Shown piece by piece: positions 38,651-49,669 of a stretch of DNA of 64,000 nt (within the stretch, counting starts at the first letter, position 1; each line of letters starts with the position of its first letter). The DNA comes from Anarhynchus alexandrinus (lineage: Eukaryota > Chordata > Aves > Charadriiformes > Charadriidae): contig VUYV01000089.1 of NCBI GenBank assembly GCA_008711295.1, forward strand, positions 2,542,000 to 2,605,999, read 5' to 3'. Below the pieces are notes generated by a model. It had not been told where the DNA came from. It ran no database searches and saw nothing but the letters and a program-made list of their open reading frames with translations. Made by a program: the position numbers and the translations under genes.

Positions 38651-39329
38651 CATAGAATCATAGAATTGTCTAGGTTGGAGGGGACCTTTAAGATCATCAA
38701 GCCCAACCATCAACCTAACGCTGCCAAAAACAACCATTAATCCATGTCCCTAAGCACCACCTCGACACATCTTTTAAATACTTTCAGGGATGGCAACTCC
38801 ACCACTTCCCTGGGCAGCCTGTTCCAATGTTTGATAACCCTTTCGGCAAAGAAATTTTTCCTAATATTCAATCTAAACCTACCCTGGTGTAACTTGAGAC
38901 TGTTTCCTCTCATCCTATTGCTTGTTACTTGGGAGAAGAGATCAACCCCCACCTCTCTACAACCTCCTTTCAGGTAGTTGTAGAGAGCAATAAGGTCTCC
39001 CCTCAGCCTCCTTTCTCCAGGCTAAGCAACCCCAGTTCCCTCAGCTGCTCCTCATAAGACTTGTGCTCCAGACGCCTCACCAGCTTTGTTGCCCTTCTCT
39101 GGACATGCTCCAGCACCTCAATGTCTCCCTTGTCGTGAGGGGACCAAAACTGAACACAGTATTCGAGGTGCGGCCCCACCAGGGGGACAGTCACTTCCCT
39201 AGGTCTGCTGGCCACACTATTCCTGATACAAGCCAGGATGCCATTGGCCTTCTTGACCACCTGGGCACACTGCTGGCTCATATTCAGCTGGCTGTTGACA
39301 AACACCCCCAGGTCCTTCTCCACTGGGAA
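38651..39329 (-). mobile_element. CR1 LINE, 3' end with long ORF2 remnant
   Basis: It starts with a doubled tail (catagaatcatagaattg) and extends 679 bp on the minus strand. ORF2 pieces at 38737-38952 and 39003-39323 show [39 protein letters not shown] and [16 protein letters not shown] frameshift separates the two pieces. It is one of the best preserved CR1 copies here and so is probably relatively young. Confidence 0.92.
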
Positions 39330-41255
39330 AATAGATTACACTGAGGTACAGTTTCCCACTTCAAGTCAGTATTTTGCGCAGTTCTAATTACAGTTGTGGA
39401 AAAAGTGGTGCCATTGCTCTGCAGAGCCAATGTAGATCTGTTAAATACACTTGTGTAAACTGATGTGCAAAGGTGAGTGTTAGCTTTAGATGGTTAACAT
39501 GCTTTGCTTATGTTTGGTCTAGAAGAAGAAATCACTGGGTTGAAAAACAGTCCCTCCTGTTTTGATTTTTCTTCAACAGGTCTTTAGTCATGTCCTAGTC
39601 TTAGAATGAACAGCTGTGCCTAAACCTTTTTGTTCAATACTGTGAGTCATAGCCTGGTACATTCCCTAGAACACAGTAAAATTTGCAAACCATAAGCAAA
39701 AAATTCCTCAAGCGCTATTTATGAGGCACTGAAAAGTCACAGGCAATCCCTCTTGCCTTCCATACCCCTCAGCATCTGATTTGACTGAAGGGGAAGGTGG
39801 TGTGACTGTTCTTCTAAATTGGGCATTTGAAGTTAGTCAGTGGAGTTCAGAAAATAGAGTGATGAGCTGGAGGAGTGTAGTGCCCAGTCACTCTCCACAT
39901 CCACCGACTGTAATCCGTTTAGAATCCACACAATGTTTGTTACGATATCCATGGGACAGTGAACTTTATCTCTGTGTGCACCATCTCTACGTATCCCGTT
40001 GTATTACTGGTTTCTTCTACTGCTCTGAACCTCCTGAGTGTTCCAAAGTACATGTGAGTCCATCAAGATCTAACCTCTGCCTGTCAAGATTTCAGTGCGT
40101 TTGTTGACCCAGCTGGTCTATGCACAATTGATTCCTGCTGAATGACAATAGTGTCATTGTATACTTAGTGGCATTTTGACAGTGACATGAACTATTCTTT
40201 CACAAGCCTACCAAAGGATAAAACATAGGCAGCAACGATTTCTAAAGAAAGTCATACATTCAACTGACATTCAATTTTTTAGGTTTCCTTATAATACGAT
40301 GTGTGTTAATTTTGGCTGTATGTAAACAATATTAGCAGTGGAAAAGGAGCTCAAATGTTTTTCTTCTGTTATACTTAGTTTACTCACGAGAGTAAAATGA
40401 TAATCCATGATACTTCTGCTGTATCCATTATATTTTTCTTCAATGAAAGTTAAAACGATATCCAGCCAACACCTACAGTTTTTGTTTCCTGTTACTAAAT
40501 GAACTCTCATTTTTCAGCATTATAAAGAAATAAAGGTGATCTCCAGTCCCTTATTCATGTCACACATTAAATATTTATGTTAACAAAAAAAAAAACAAAC
40601 CCAAAACCAAACGGTTACTAATTCTTAAGGAGGAACTAGATCTCGCCTTTTCAAAAAATTTTGAAGCATAGCTCTCTGGGAATTATGTAGGTACAGGAGA
40701 GAAAAAGATGATATAATTTGTATGTGGTAGTGTGTGAAATGCCATTAATGTTCAAGCATGACTTTAATAAACTAGGCATAATTAGCATAAATGTGTTGAG
40801 GCCACAGATGTCTTGTAAACCTCTATCAGGTGAAGCATAATTAAATTTTCTTTTTACATTTTTCTGATAGAGTTCTTGGTAATCAAACAGAATCCACATG
40901 GCATAAAAAGCTGATCTATTTGTAAATATATATGTACTTACATTCTATGAAAAGCTCTCAGCTGTATATCTACATAAAAGCTTTTCTACCAAGTGTTGTT
41001 TTTTAATATCAGTGTTGTGGGAAATCTAGCATGCTTTAAAAATCTAGCAGAATCAAAAAGGAAAGCAAAGTGAAAAATGATACTCGGTTGCTAGTTAAAA
41101 CTGAAAGCTAGTAAATCTCATCATCCCGAAAGGATGACACTGGTTGAAATAGAAGAGAGGCAGCTGAATAACAAGTATGCAGGTTCTTCAAAAACCACAT
41201 CCAGTGAACTGTAGGCAGTAATTCTCCTCAAAACAGTCCATTAATATTGACTAGT

Positions 41256-42037
41256 TATGGTGGGTGGACCTTGGCCAGCTTCCAGGAACCCACCCAGCCA
41301 TGCTCTCACTTACCCTCCTCAACAGGACAGGGGGAGAAAATGAGATGAACAAGCTTGTGGGTGGAGATAAAGGCGGGGACATCACTCACCAATTACCAGC
41401 ACAGGCAAAACGGATTTGAGTTGGGGAAAATTACTTTAATTTATTGCCAGTTAAAGAGAATTGAATGGTGAAACACAAAGACAAAATTAAAGCAACACGT
41501 CCCCCCTCCTTTTCCCCAGGCTCAACTTTCCTCACTTCACATTGCCGAGTCCTCTACCTCTCCCACTCTAAGCAGTGCAAGGGGATGGGGAATGGGGGTT
41601 GTGGTCAGTCCATAACAGCTCCAGTGTGGGTCCTTCCCATGGGCTGCAGTTGTTCAGGGTAAACTTGCTGTAGCATGGGGTGTTCCATGGACTGCAGTGT
41701 GGTTATCTGCTCTCTCCTGGGGCTGCAGGGGGATCTCTGCTCCGGTGCCTGGAGCACCTCCTCCCCTTCCGCCATCTCTCATCTTGGTTCTTACAGGGCT
41801 GTTTCTCTCATTTTTCTCATTCCTCTCGCTCACAGTTACTGCACAGCATCCTGCTCTTTCTTAGGCTTTCCCAGAGGTGCCACCACCTTGACTGAGGGGC
41901 TCAGCCATGCCCTGCGGTGGGTCTGCTGGAGCTCGCTGGAACCAGCTGTGTCTGTCACAGGGCACCCTGGCCTCTCCTCAAGAGGCCGCCCCTGCAGCCC
42001 TCCTGCTGCCGATATCGTGCCATGTAAACCCAATACA
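41256..42037 (-). mobile_element. Solo LTR (TGTGGTGGGTTG family) with intact target-site duplication
   Basis: This 782-bp element runs from tatggtgggtggacc to cccaataca, flanked by perfect 5-bp direct repeats (ctagt at 41251-41255 and 42038-42042). The sense strand is inferred to be minus, with AATAAA read there (plus tttatt, 41440-41445) near the 3' part. It lacks most of the internal tandem repeats of the copy at 60400. The 158-codon frame over it is not a gene. Confidence 0.88.
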
Positions 42038-42806
42038 CTAGTTCAGACAGAAAGGAGAAAAAACTTAAATACGGATTCAGTTTACTCTTGCAGATTATTA
42101 TTTTGCTGCTACATGTGCAGGAAAGTGTATGCATACTTGTTCAGAATCTGATTTTTTCAATGAATTTAAGATACTCAAAAGGTCTATTGAATTTCAGTTT
42201 ATGCTGGACTGTGTAGAATGTGGAGTTGTTTGTTGGATTATATCTTCATAGCCATTTCTATGAAGTGTTAGACTATGGTGAGACATAGCATTGACTGAGG
42301 AATAGTGAATGAACAAAGGAATAGGAAGAGGGGAGGACAGCAAGCAAGCTGAGAAATGATTAAGCATGGTGCTGTAAAATGGGCATAAAGACAGTTGGTT
42401 ATTCTAGATAGAGACAGAAGAAACATTTGTAATTTATTTTACTATAAATCACTCAGTTTAACATTTTCCATGTCTTTAATCTTTTTGATATTCTGTGTAG
42501 GTGTTCATTAATGTTCCACTCATTTTGCAATAATGTATAAATTTAACTTACATTTGATGACTCCTGAGAGTAAGTAGGAAGTTATGGATGAAAAATCCAG
42601 ACTGAATTTTAGGAAATGGCAATGTATTTTGGAGTGGGAAGAAAAGAAATTTCTTGGCTGACATTTTACTTTTAAATTGACAAATGTTTTGTCAATGAGC
42701 ATTCTGATTGTACAGAGAAAGTACATAAATATTACCCATTTAAGTTAGCGTTCCTCATTTTGTCTTGATTTACTAACCCCACTTAATTTCTTACTTGCCT
42801 TTCTAG

Positions 42807-42944
42807 ATCGATTTGCAGTATTAGCAAACAATAATCTCCAAATTCTTAATATCAATAAAAGTGATGAAGGAGTATACAGATGTGAAGGAAGAGTGGAAGC
42901 CAGAGGAGAAATTGACTTTCGGGACATAATTGTTATTGTGAATG
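42807..42944 (+). CDS. NCAM2: NCAM2 exon 5: second half of Ig2
   Basis: This 138-bp exon follows a 7.2-kb intron, the longest complete one in the window. The split codon a|at gives Asn, followed by [17 protein letters not shown], then the [10 protein letters not shown] motif with the second Ig2 cysteine, and [16 protein letters not shown] at the Ig2-Ig3 linker. NKS in the ILNINKSD stretch is a potential N-glycosylation sequon. The acceptor is gcctttctag and the donor is g|gtaagg. It ends one base into a Val codon that exon 6 completes. Confidence 0.97.
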
Positions 42945-43389
42945 GTAAGGAGTAAAAGTTTTTGAATTGACTTCTTGCTTTACTTGATTATCATAGCCTA
43001 TTTTAAAATATATCATCTTGTAAAAAATCCTGATTGAACTGGTTAATATAGTTGTCATGTCTGTTTAGTATTGTTTTCCTATAATGTAATTGCTTATTAT
43101 TTTTAAAAAATCTACTATACTGTGTAAATAGAATTCATTGCATTTCATATCAGTTCATATAAATATGTAAAAGATGGATTACTGTTTTTAATCAATCACA
43201 GAACATTGACAATCACTGCAAGATTTGAGTTTCAGATTATAATATATAGTAGTTCAGTTCACCCTGTATTTTTCAGTGTTTTGTCATTTACTGTTAAAAT
43301 ACCACCCTTGATTTTTTTCAGTTATTCACCTTCAGTGCATTGAACGTATTTTATTAACTGTTCCAAAAGCCACAGATACATTTTATTAA

Positions 43390-43452
43390 GATTAACAGTA
43401 TTACTTATAGATTATAGATTATATAGATTATATAAGTATTACTTATAGATTA
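43390..43452. repeat. AT-rich short repeat
   Basis: Repeated motifs of the type attacttatagattata lie just before the CR1 copy, about 60 bp in total. Confidence 0.7.
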
Positions 43453-43787
43453 TAGGCCTTCCAGTACCTAAAGGGGGCCTACAGGAGAGCTGGGGAAGGA
43501 CTTTTTACTAGGGCATGTAGTGATAGGACGAGGGGGAATGGCTTCAAACTGGAAGAGGGCAGGTTTAGATTGAACATTAGGAAGAAGTTTTTCACTTTGA
43601 GGGTGGTGAGGCACTGGAACAGGTTGCCCCGAGAGGTTGTTGAGGCCCCATCCCTGGAGGTGTTCAAGGCCAGGCTGGACGTGGCCTTGGGCAACCTGGT
43701 CTAGTGGGAGGTGTCCCTGCCTATGGCAGGGGGGTTGGAACTCGATGATCTTCAAGGGCCTTTCCAACCTAAACCATTCTATGATTT
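43453..43787 (+). mobile_element. CR1 LINE, 3' end
   Basis: The plus-strand ORF2 C-terminus and 3' UTR are present: 'ggccttccagtacctaaagg', 'ggcctacaggagagctgggg', 'gataggacgagggggaatgg', 'ggcactggaacaggttgccc'. It ends 'aaccattctatgattttt'. It is the same subfamily as the copies at 1 and 14667, and its sequence is well preserved. Confidence 0.92.
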
Positions 43788-46700
43788 TTAACATTTTATT
43801 TTTATGAGGAGTAAAATATATAATGAGTTATCTGAAAAGTGGCATTATAATTTTTATCAGTTTATAATAAACTTCTAAGAAGGAATATGGATGGATTAAG
43901 ATGAGATGGAGCATTTAGCTCAACCTCACTCTTAAATCCGGGGTTGACCTGTTGAAAAATAAATATCTCTTCATATATTATCTGGAAAGGACACGGTTCC
44001 TAAAGGGCATTTTTTATCTATGCATTCTGTTTAATGTCAGTTTTTCAATGAAACTACTTCCATTGTGCCTATTAGGTTCTGAGTTTTAAATGCTTTGTCC
44101 TTGACTGGTCCTTCTTTGCAAACCCCCATTTATGGAAGTCTGCATAAGTTGAATTCGTAGTTAATTTCAGAAGAAAGAGCAGCTTCTGGCACAGTTATTA
44201 TTTAATCCATATAGTCAATCTTTGAAGGAGAATTCTGTAGATTGTGGTAGATAGTATACAGACAGTGGCAAACAAATGGGTGATTATCCTACATATTGTG
44301 ATAGAATATAACAGTACATGCCCTACACACTAGGAAGACCACAACAAATTGCTTTCCTCTCTGTGCATTGTGGTGCTGCATTAGCTTGAGTCCTGGTTAT
44401 ATACACTTGCAACAGTGCATCTGATAGCATTTAAAATGTTGAACCAGATTTTCTTCTGCTGCTATTTATGTACATGGATATGAACCTACATTCTGAACAC
44501 CTTTCACTTCTGTTGGATATTTATATGCTGTTGAGCTGAGAACTAGTTTGTATTCGACCTAAAACTTCAGGTTGCAAACTGTAGTCTGACTTCACATCTT
44601 TTATTGGTGGATTACATCCACAAATTTGGTTCTTCATATCTTTATCATGACTGTCAATAAGAAAGCTAACACACAATTACCTCTAGACTTCAGTTCATAG
44701 TGTTGAGAGGAGAAGGGGTTGTCAATTGAGCGATTCTGACATGGTTGCTCATGTACAGTGGTATCAATTAAGAGCTGTTTTCTGCTTCATTTATAGGAAT
44801 AAATAGGTTTTCCTACATAAAGCTGAATGTATTAAACTTGGCCCCAAATTACTTTTAGAGTAATATTAAAAATCAGAAAGAAAAATTGTAGTGCTCTTTG
44901 GTGAAAAGGAAAACCTATGAATGAACTGGATTCAGAAAAGAAAAGGAAAAAAAGGAGTAATCTGTAGGCTAGTAGAAGCTACATGGCTGTATTTCCACCC
45001 AAAAAAACCCAAACCACCCCAATAAGGATTACTTTGGATGATAATCAAAGCTTGGTATAAAAAGAAGTATTTGTATGTAGAAATATTCAGATTTAGAACT
45101 TTACTGTTTATTTGCTTATATTGCAGTAGTGCCTTCAGGATCTGTAGATCTGTAAAATCACATAGTAAGAACCATACAAGGTCTCCAAAGCTGGATGAAG
45201 TGCAGCTAAACAACAAAGAAATAACAATACTTCAGGAGAGCTGGCACACTGCATAACCCATAATTTTACATTTTAAAAATTCTAAATTTTTGTGAGAGTC
45301 TATAGGGAGAGGTGATATAGAGAATGATGAGATTAATAATTAAATCAATAATATTAGTCCTTGCTTTCACATCTGTATTTAGGGTTTACAGCGAAAACGC
45401 ATTTTCAGGAGGAATATAGGGGCTGATACTGTAGCTTTGCTGATTTATTTGGAGAGTAGCAGAATTCTCCATGTATGATGTTTCTCTACTGCAAACAGTA
45501 TATGAGCATGTTACTTTCTAAATGTCTTCTTTATTACATAGCAAGAGTTGATATTGTTCCTATTTCTGCAAATATGGTTTGTTCCAATGCTTATACATAC
45601 TTCAGTCAAAAATGTAAGCTATGGTGGAACTGTGTAAAATATCAGATTCCCTTTTGCAAGAATAGTGACGGAGATTTAATTAAAGCAGAAACTATTAGCT
45701 ATCCTTTTACTTACCGTCTTCTAGTTAGAGTATTATCCACGGAGCATGTGCCCCATACATCCTCTGATTCAGGGCAAAAATTTGAACTAAGATCACCTCT
45801 CCTGTGAACAAGTACTTTATTTGGTACTGTTTCTCCATCTTTCTGTCCAACTAAAAAGAGAAGACAGAGAGATTGCAGAAATATTGTGAGAGGCTGAGAG
45901 CGTCCGAACCCTAAAACAAGCTGAAGACCAATCTCTCAGGGGTAGATGATATGGGATCAAATCCTCTCAAGAAGAGGAGAAAATTAAACCTAGGATGAAA
46001 CCTATGCTTCTCCTGTTTAAGAACAAGAGGTAAGTTCCCTCTTGGGCCATTTTGGTCATAACTGAGTCATCTCTGCCCATGTGGGTGATACTTGCCTATG
46101 GAATGGTTTCTTGTGCTATGTGGAAGCAAGAAAAATTATCACCACTAGACTAGAACTATTACTATAAAATGAAGGATTGGACTTTGCAAGCACCAGAATA
46201 AAATCATGAAAAGCTACTTCCTGAATGATTTAAGAACATGTTGCAAAAAATCTTACTTTCTTTGCCTGAAGTTAGGTGTCTGTACCCATATTTAGATACT
46301 TAAGTAGCAGAAATTTTCACAGTTGATGGATGAAGCAGTATGTACAGGTGATGTTGACTAAGTGGAAATGAACTGAACTTTTTACCTTAAATACCTGGAT
46401 GGAATGTTATTCTTTTCCTTATTAACAATGACTTCCTAAGAAGCTGAAATTAGGTGATTTTAAGCATTTTTTAATTTTATTTTAATTTTTTATTTTTAGT
46501 AGAGTAGTAAGTAGAATTAACTTCTTATAAATTTCTTACATTAAAAAGGAAATGTCTCATTTTGTAATTGTGTTATAAATTTAAAACAGTCTAGTCATGC
46601 GGTTAAATAGTGGGCACTTATAACTACACATAAAGATAATGTTGTACAGACGCATCTCATTTTGAAGAGAAGGAATTAATAAAGACAATGGGGTGCATCT

Positions 46701-47149
46701 TGAAAATATTTCTTCCATTCTCCACTCCATCTGGATGCTAAGCTGCTCGACATAACATTGGCTAATTCACACCTGGGAGAGATGTAAATAACAGGAAGAA
46801 GAGATTAAATGGATAGCGTTTCTGTGAGACAGTAGTAGGGTACATTCTCTTCTATACCAGTGTCCAAACTAGCTGATCATAGCAGCGGTTATCACTCAGG
46901 TCACATGCATATAGTTTTAAAAACTGTAAAAAAAAATATTTTGAAAGTGATATTCAGTGTTCTGGTTAGTGTTGCAAGACCGTGCTGAATAGTTTGATGG
47001 TGAAGGCCATGAAATGCAACACAAATCCTCTCCCTATTAACTTATGAAAAAGAAGAAAACTGTGTAAATTTGCAGAGGAAGTTTTAAAATCTGTTTGCCT
47101 AGATTATTTGCCCACAAATTTAGAAGTTCATTGCCCTGGGGACATGGTA

Positions 47150-47235
47150 TTTCCATATCCAATTTGTAGCCCAGGCAATTTCAGATAGGAAAGAAGTGAT
47201 CTGTGAAACAGACAACATAAAAAAGTGTGAAACTT
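47150..47235. repeat. Unclassified dispersed repeat, copy A
   Basis: This segment shares tttc.gatag.aaaga.gtgatctgtgaaac and a downstream aaaaagtgtgaaa with a segment 1.1 kb further on. The family is not recognised. Confidence 0.55.
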
Positions 47236-48239
47236 ACAGTAAGTAAATACATGTTAGAAAACCTTTTTAGTTTTAGCTGGCTGTTCATTATATTGGTTAT
47301 TTTTTTGTATAATGCTTTAAAGATTACGTACAAACAGAATGCAACTTTACTCAAAACCAGATAAAAGTAAATCTTGGAACAAACTTTGATATGTAAAACA
47401 TAATTTCTAATGTATGGAAATTTTTTGGTGGGTATAATGGATAATAAGTTGAAATACAATCGATCTAGATTATCTCTTTAAAATCTAATAATTAGGTATC
47501 TTTTTCTACTTGCAACACTGAACTTTTTGTAGCATTTCTTCTCTATCCATATTTACAGTGAGGTCTAAATGGCAGGGTTTTGTTTAAAAAAAGGGTTAGT
47601 ATAAAATAGAACAAAAGAATTCAAGTTCTCCTGAAAACAAAAACTTATTTTTTATTCTCTCTCTCATTAAATGGGATCATTAGATTTATTTCTTTAAGTT
47701 TTCTTTGCTGTCTTGTAAGTTCCATAAATTGGATAGACTTCCTGACCTCACAGACATAAATGAAAAAGGAGTTGTTTTCACCTAAATGTGACTGGATTTT
47801 ACTATTTTGCTTTAAGTTTGAAATATGAGAGACTTGTCAGTGTAGGTTCATTTGGCTTTTCCTCTTTTAGGTTCACACTTTAGTTGCATCCTACATACAT
47901 ACAAGAACAGAACCAAAGATGAACAGATCCCTTCCCAGAAAGAATGATGAGAAAAATAAAATTTGACGTTTAAAAAGAAAAACAGTATTTCATTTCATTG
48001 TCATTGCAGTATCTCTTGGAAGATTGAAGGGCTTAAATAATGTGCTGAACCAAGTCACAGTCCTGTAGTTCTTAGTTACGAGTAGTGAAAAACGTGCTAC
48101 TGCTGGCAAAGAATTGTTTCATCCCCTTATGTTACTGAGGATATTTTCAGGTCTAGATATTAGAATGCACTGCAAAATGGTTAAAATGTATATAATGTTT
48201 TCTAAATGACATTTTTTCATGGAAGATGTTGCACAACAG

Positions 48240-48345
48240 AAGGGTTTTGTATTCTGCGTAATGGCCCATGCAGTTTCGGATAGAAAAGAGGTGATCTGTG
48301 AAACACTTAAATTTCAGCACTCCATTAAAAAGTGTGAAAAGGACA
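48240..48345. repeat. Unclassified dispersed repeat, copy B
   Basis: This is the partner of the segment at 47150-47235, longer by about 20 bases in the middle. A 70-codon open frame overlaps it but has no sign of being a gene. Confidence 0.55.
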
Positions 48346-49551
48346 TTTACTTACTGATCGTTGATAATTCTGGTACATTGTTTTTTAATAATTTGGTATA
48401 TTTAAGGTTCAGAAGCTGGACAGACTTCTGAATTAGAATACTAAAGCATTTGGTGCAAAGCAACAGAAGTTGATTCTCAACAGTTTGTGAGAAAAATCTG
48501 TGGAAGTGCAATGGGAAGCCAAAAGCAAATTCATTGAGGTTGCCTGTTTCTCCTTCTTCTCTCTAGTGAAAGTTAAAGCTAAAAAGGATAACTCAGAGTC
48601 ACTCCGGTGACAGGATGTTCTTGCTGGCAGAGACCTATATTTTGTGAAGCTCTAATCTTCTTTCCCCGTTCATATGGCTTTCCCGGACATTCCTTCTTTT
48701 CCACATATCCTCTTCCTTCCAGTCTGCTGGGATTGTTTTTATTTGTTTATTTACTTCACAGTTAATGGAAACAGATTTAGGACAGCTGTCTTAAAATTGT
48801 CACATGAACAGAGATATTAAATATCAGCCTGTGAGTTGTTCTGCCTTAAATATTATTGCTATTTTTTTCTGTTAGGTAGAGGTTCTCTGTGAACTGTTAC
48901 AATTTTAGTAATAACTTCATCACATCAAAACCAGGCAAAATTTGTTGCTCTTTGAACACAATACAATTTCCAAAAATAGATTGCTTCCTTTGGGTTCTAT
49001 CACCTTTCACCTTTTGAAGCTGGTGATACTCCTGCCCAGGAAATATGCAGGAGTTCAGTAAAAAGAATTAAATATGCATAATCAAGTCTAGTACATGCTG
49101 ACATCTCTTTTAAAAGCACTGTCTGACATCAGTACATGGCTGTATGTCAACTTTATAATTGAATGAGAGATAAAAAAGAGTAGAGATACATTTTCATTTG
49201 AGATAGTTAAATTAGTGCCAATCATTACCGTGTCATGTATACATGCTAGGTATAACTTCAGTTACTTTAAAATGTTCTGTAAGAAGTTCTGAAGAACTGC
49301 TGAAAAAGACTTTAAAAAAAATTATTCTAGTGAAAAAAAAAGGTTATAAATGTTGTGTTAATATTAAAATACTTGCGTTTAAGAAAAGTAAAGAAATGCT
49401 AATAACAGTGATACATACTGTAACTTGATCCCTAAGTGTAACCATAAGTTCCAAAATTAGCAAAGGATCCTGTCCTGTGCTTAAAATTTCTCTGGAAACA
49501 CATAAAATCATTTCTTTTTCCATTAACAGGACATAATTGATTATTTTTCAG

Positions 49552-49669
49552 TTCCCCCTGCAATTATTCTGCTACAGAAATCCTTTAATGCCACTGCAGA
49601 TCGAGGAGAGGCAATAACTTTGTTCTGCAGAGCCACTGGATCACCTCCACCTGAAATCAGTTGGTATAG
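49552..49669 (+). CDS. NCAM2: NCAM2 exon 6: first half of Ig3
   Basis: This 118-bp exon completes Val and reads [20 protein letters not shown], then LFCRA with the first Ig3 cysteine, then SPPPEISWY with the core Trp. NAT in SFNATAD is a potential N-glycosylation sequon. The acceptor is ttatttttcag and the donor is ag|gtaagt. It leaves two bases, so this mid-domain junction is phase 2 while the domain-edge junctions are phase 1, as in other NCAM genes. Compared with the mammalian protein as I remember it, the first strands (IILLQ, ITLFC) are less conserved than those of Ig1 and Ig2. Confidence 0.96.

Larger units (their letters stand above)
35582..42806 (+). other. NCAM2: NCAM2 intron 4
   Basis: This 7.2-kb intron carries two CR1 pieces in opposite orientation (about 38035-38272 plus, 38651-39329 minus) and a solo LTR (41256-42037). 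The stretches 35600-38030 and 39335-41250 are otherwise unremarkable AT-rich sequence. Confidence 0.92.
42945..49551 (+). other. NCAM2: NCAM2 intron 5
   Basis: This 6.6-kb intron contains a CR1 3' end (43453-43787) preceded by a short AT-rich repeat, and a pair of related unclassified segments near 47150 and 48240. The rest is AT-rich unique sequence. Confidence 0.92.

Noticed and set aside
41675..42151. 158-codon plus-strand open frame
   Set aside because: It overlaps the solo LTR at 41256-42037 and its right flank. No domain is recognisable.
42745..42927. Minus-strand frame over NCAM2 exon 5
   Set aside because: It is a shadow of the real plus-strand exon.
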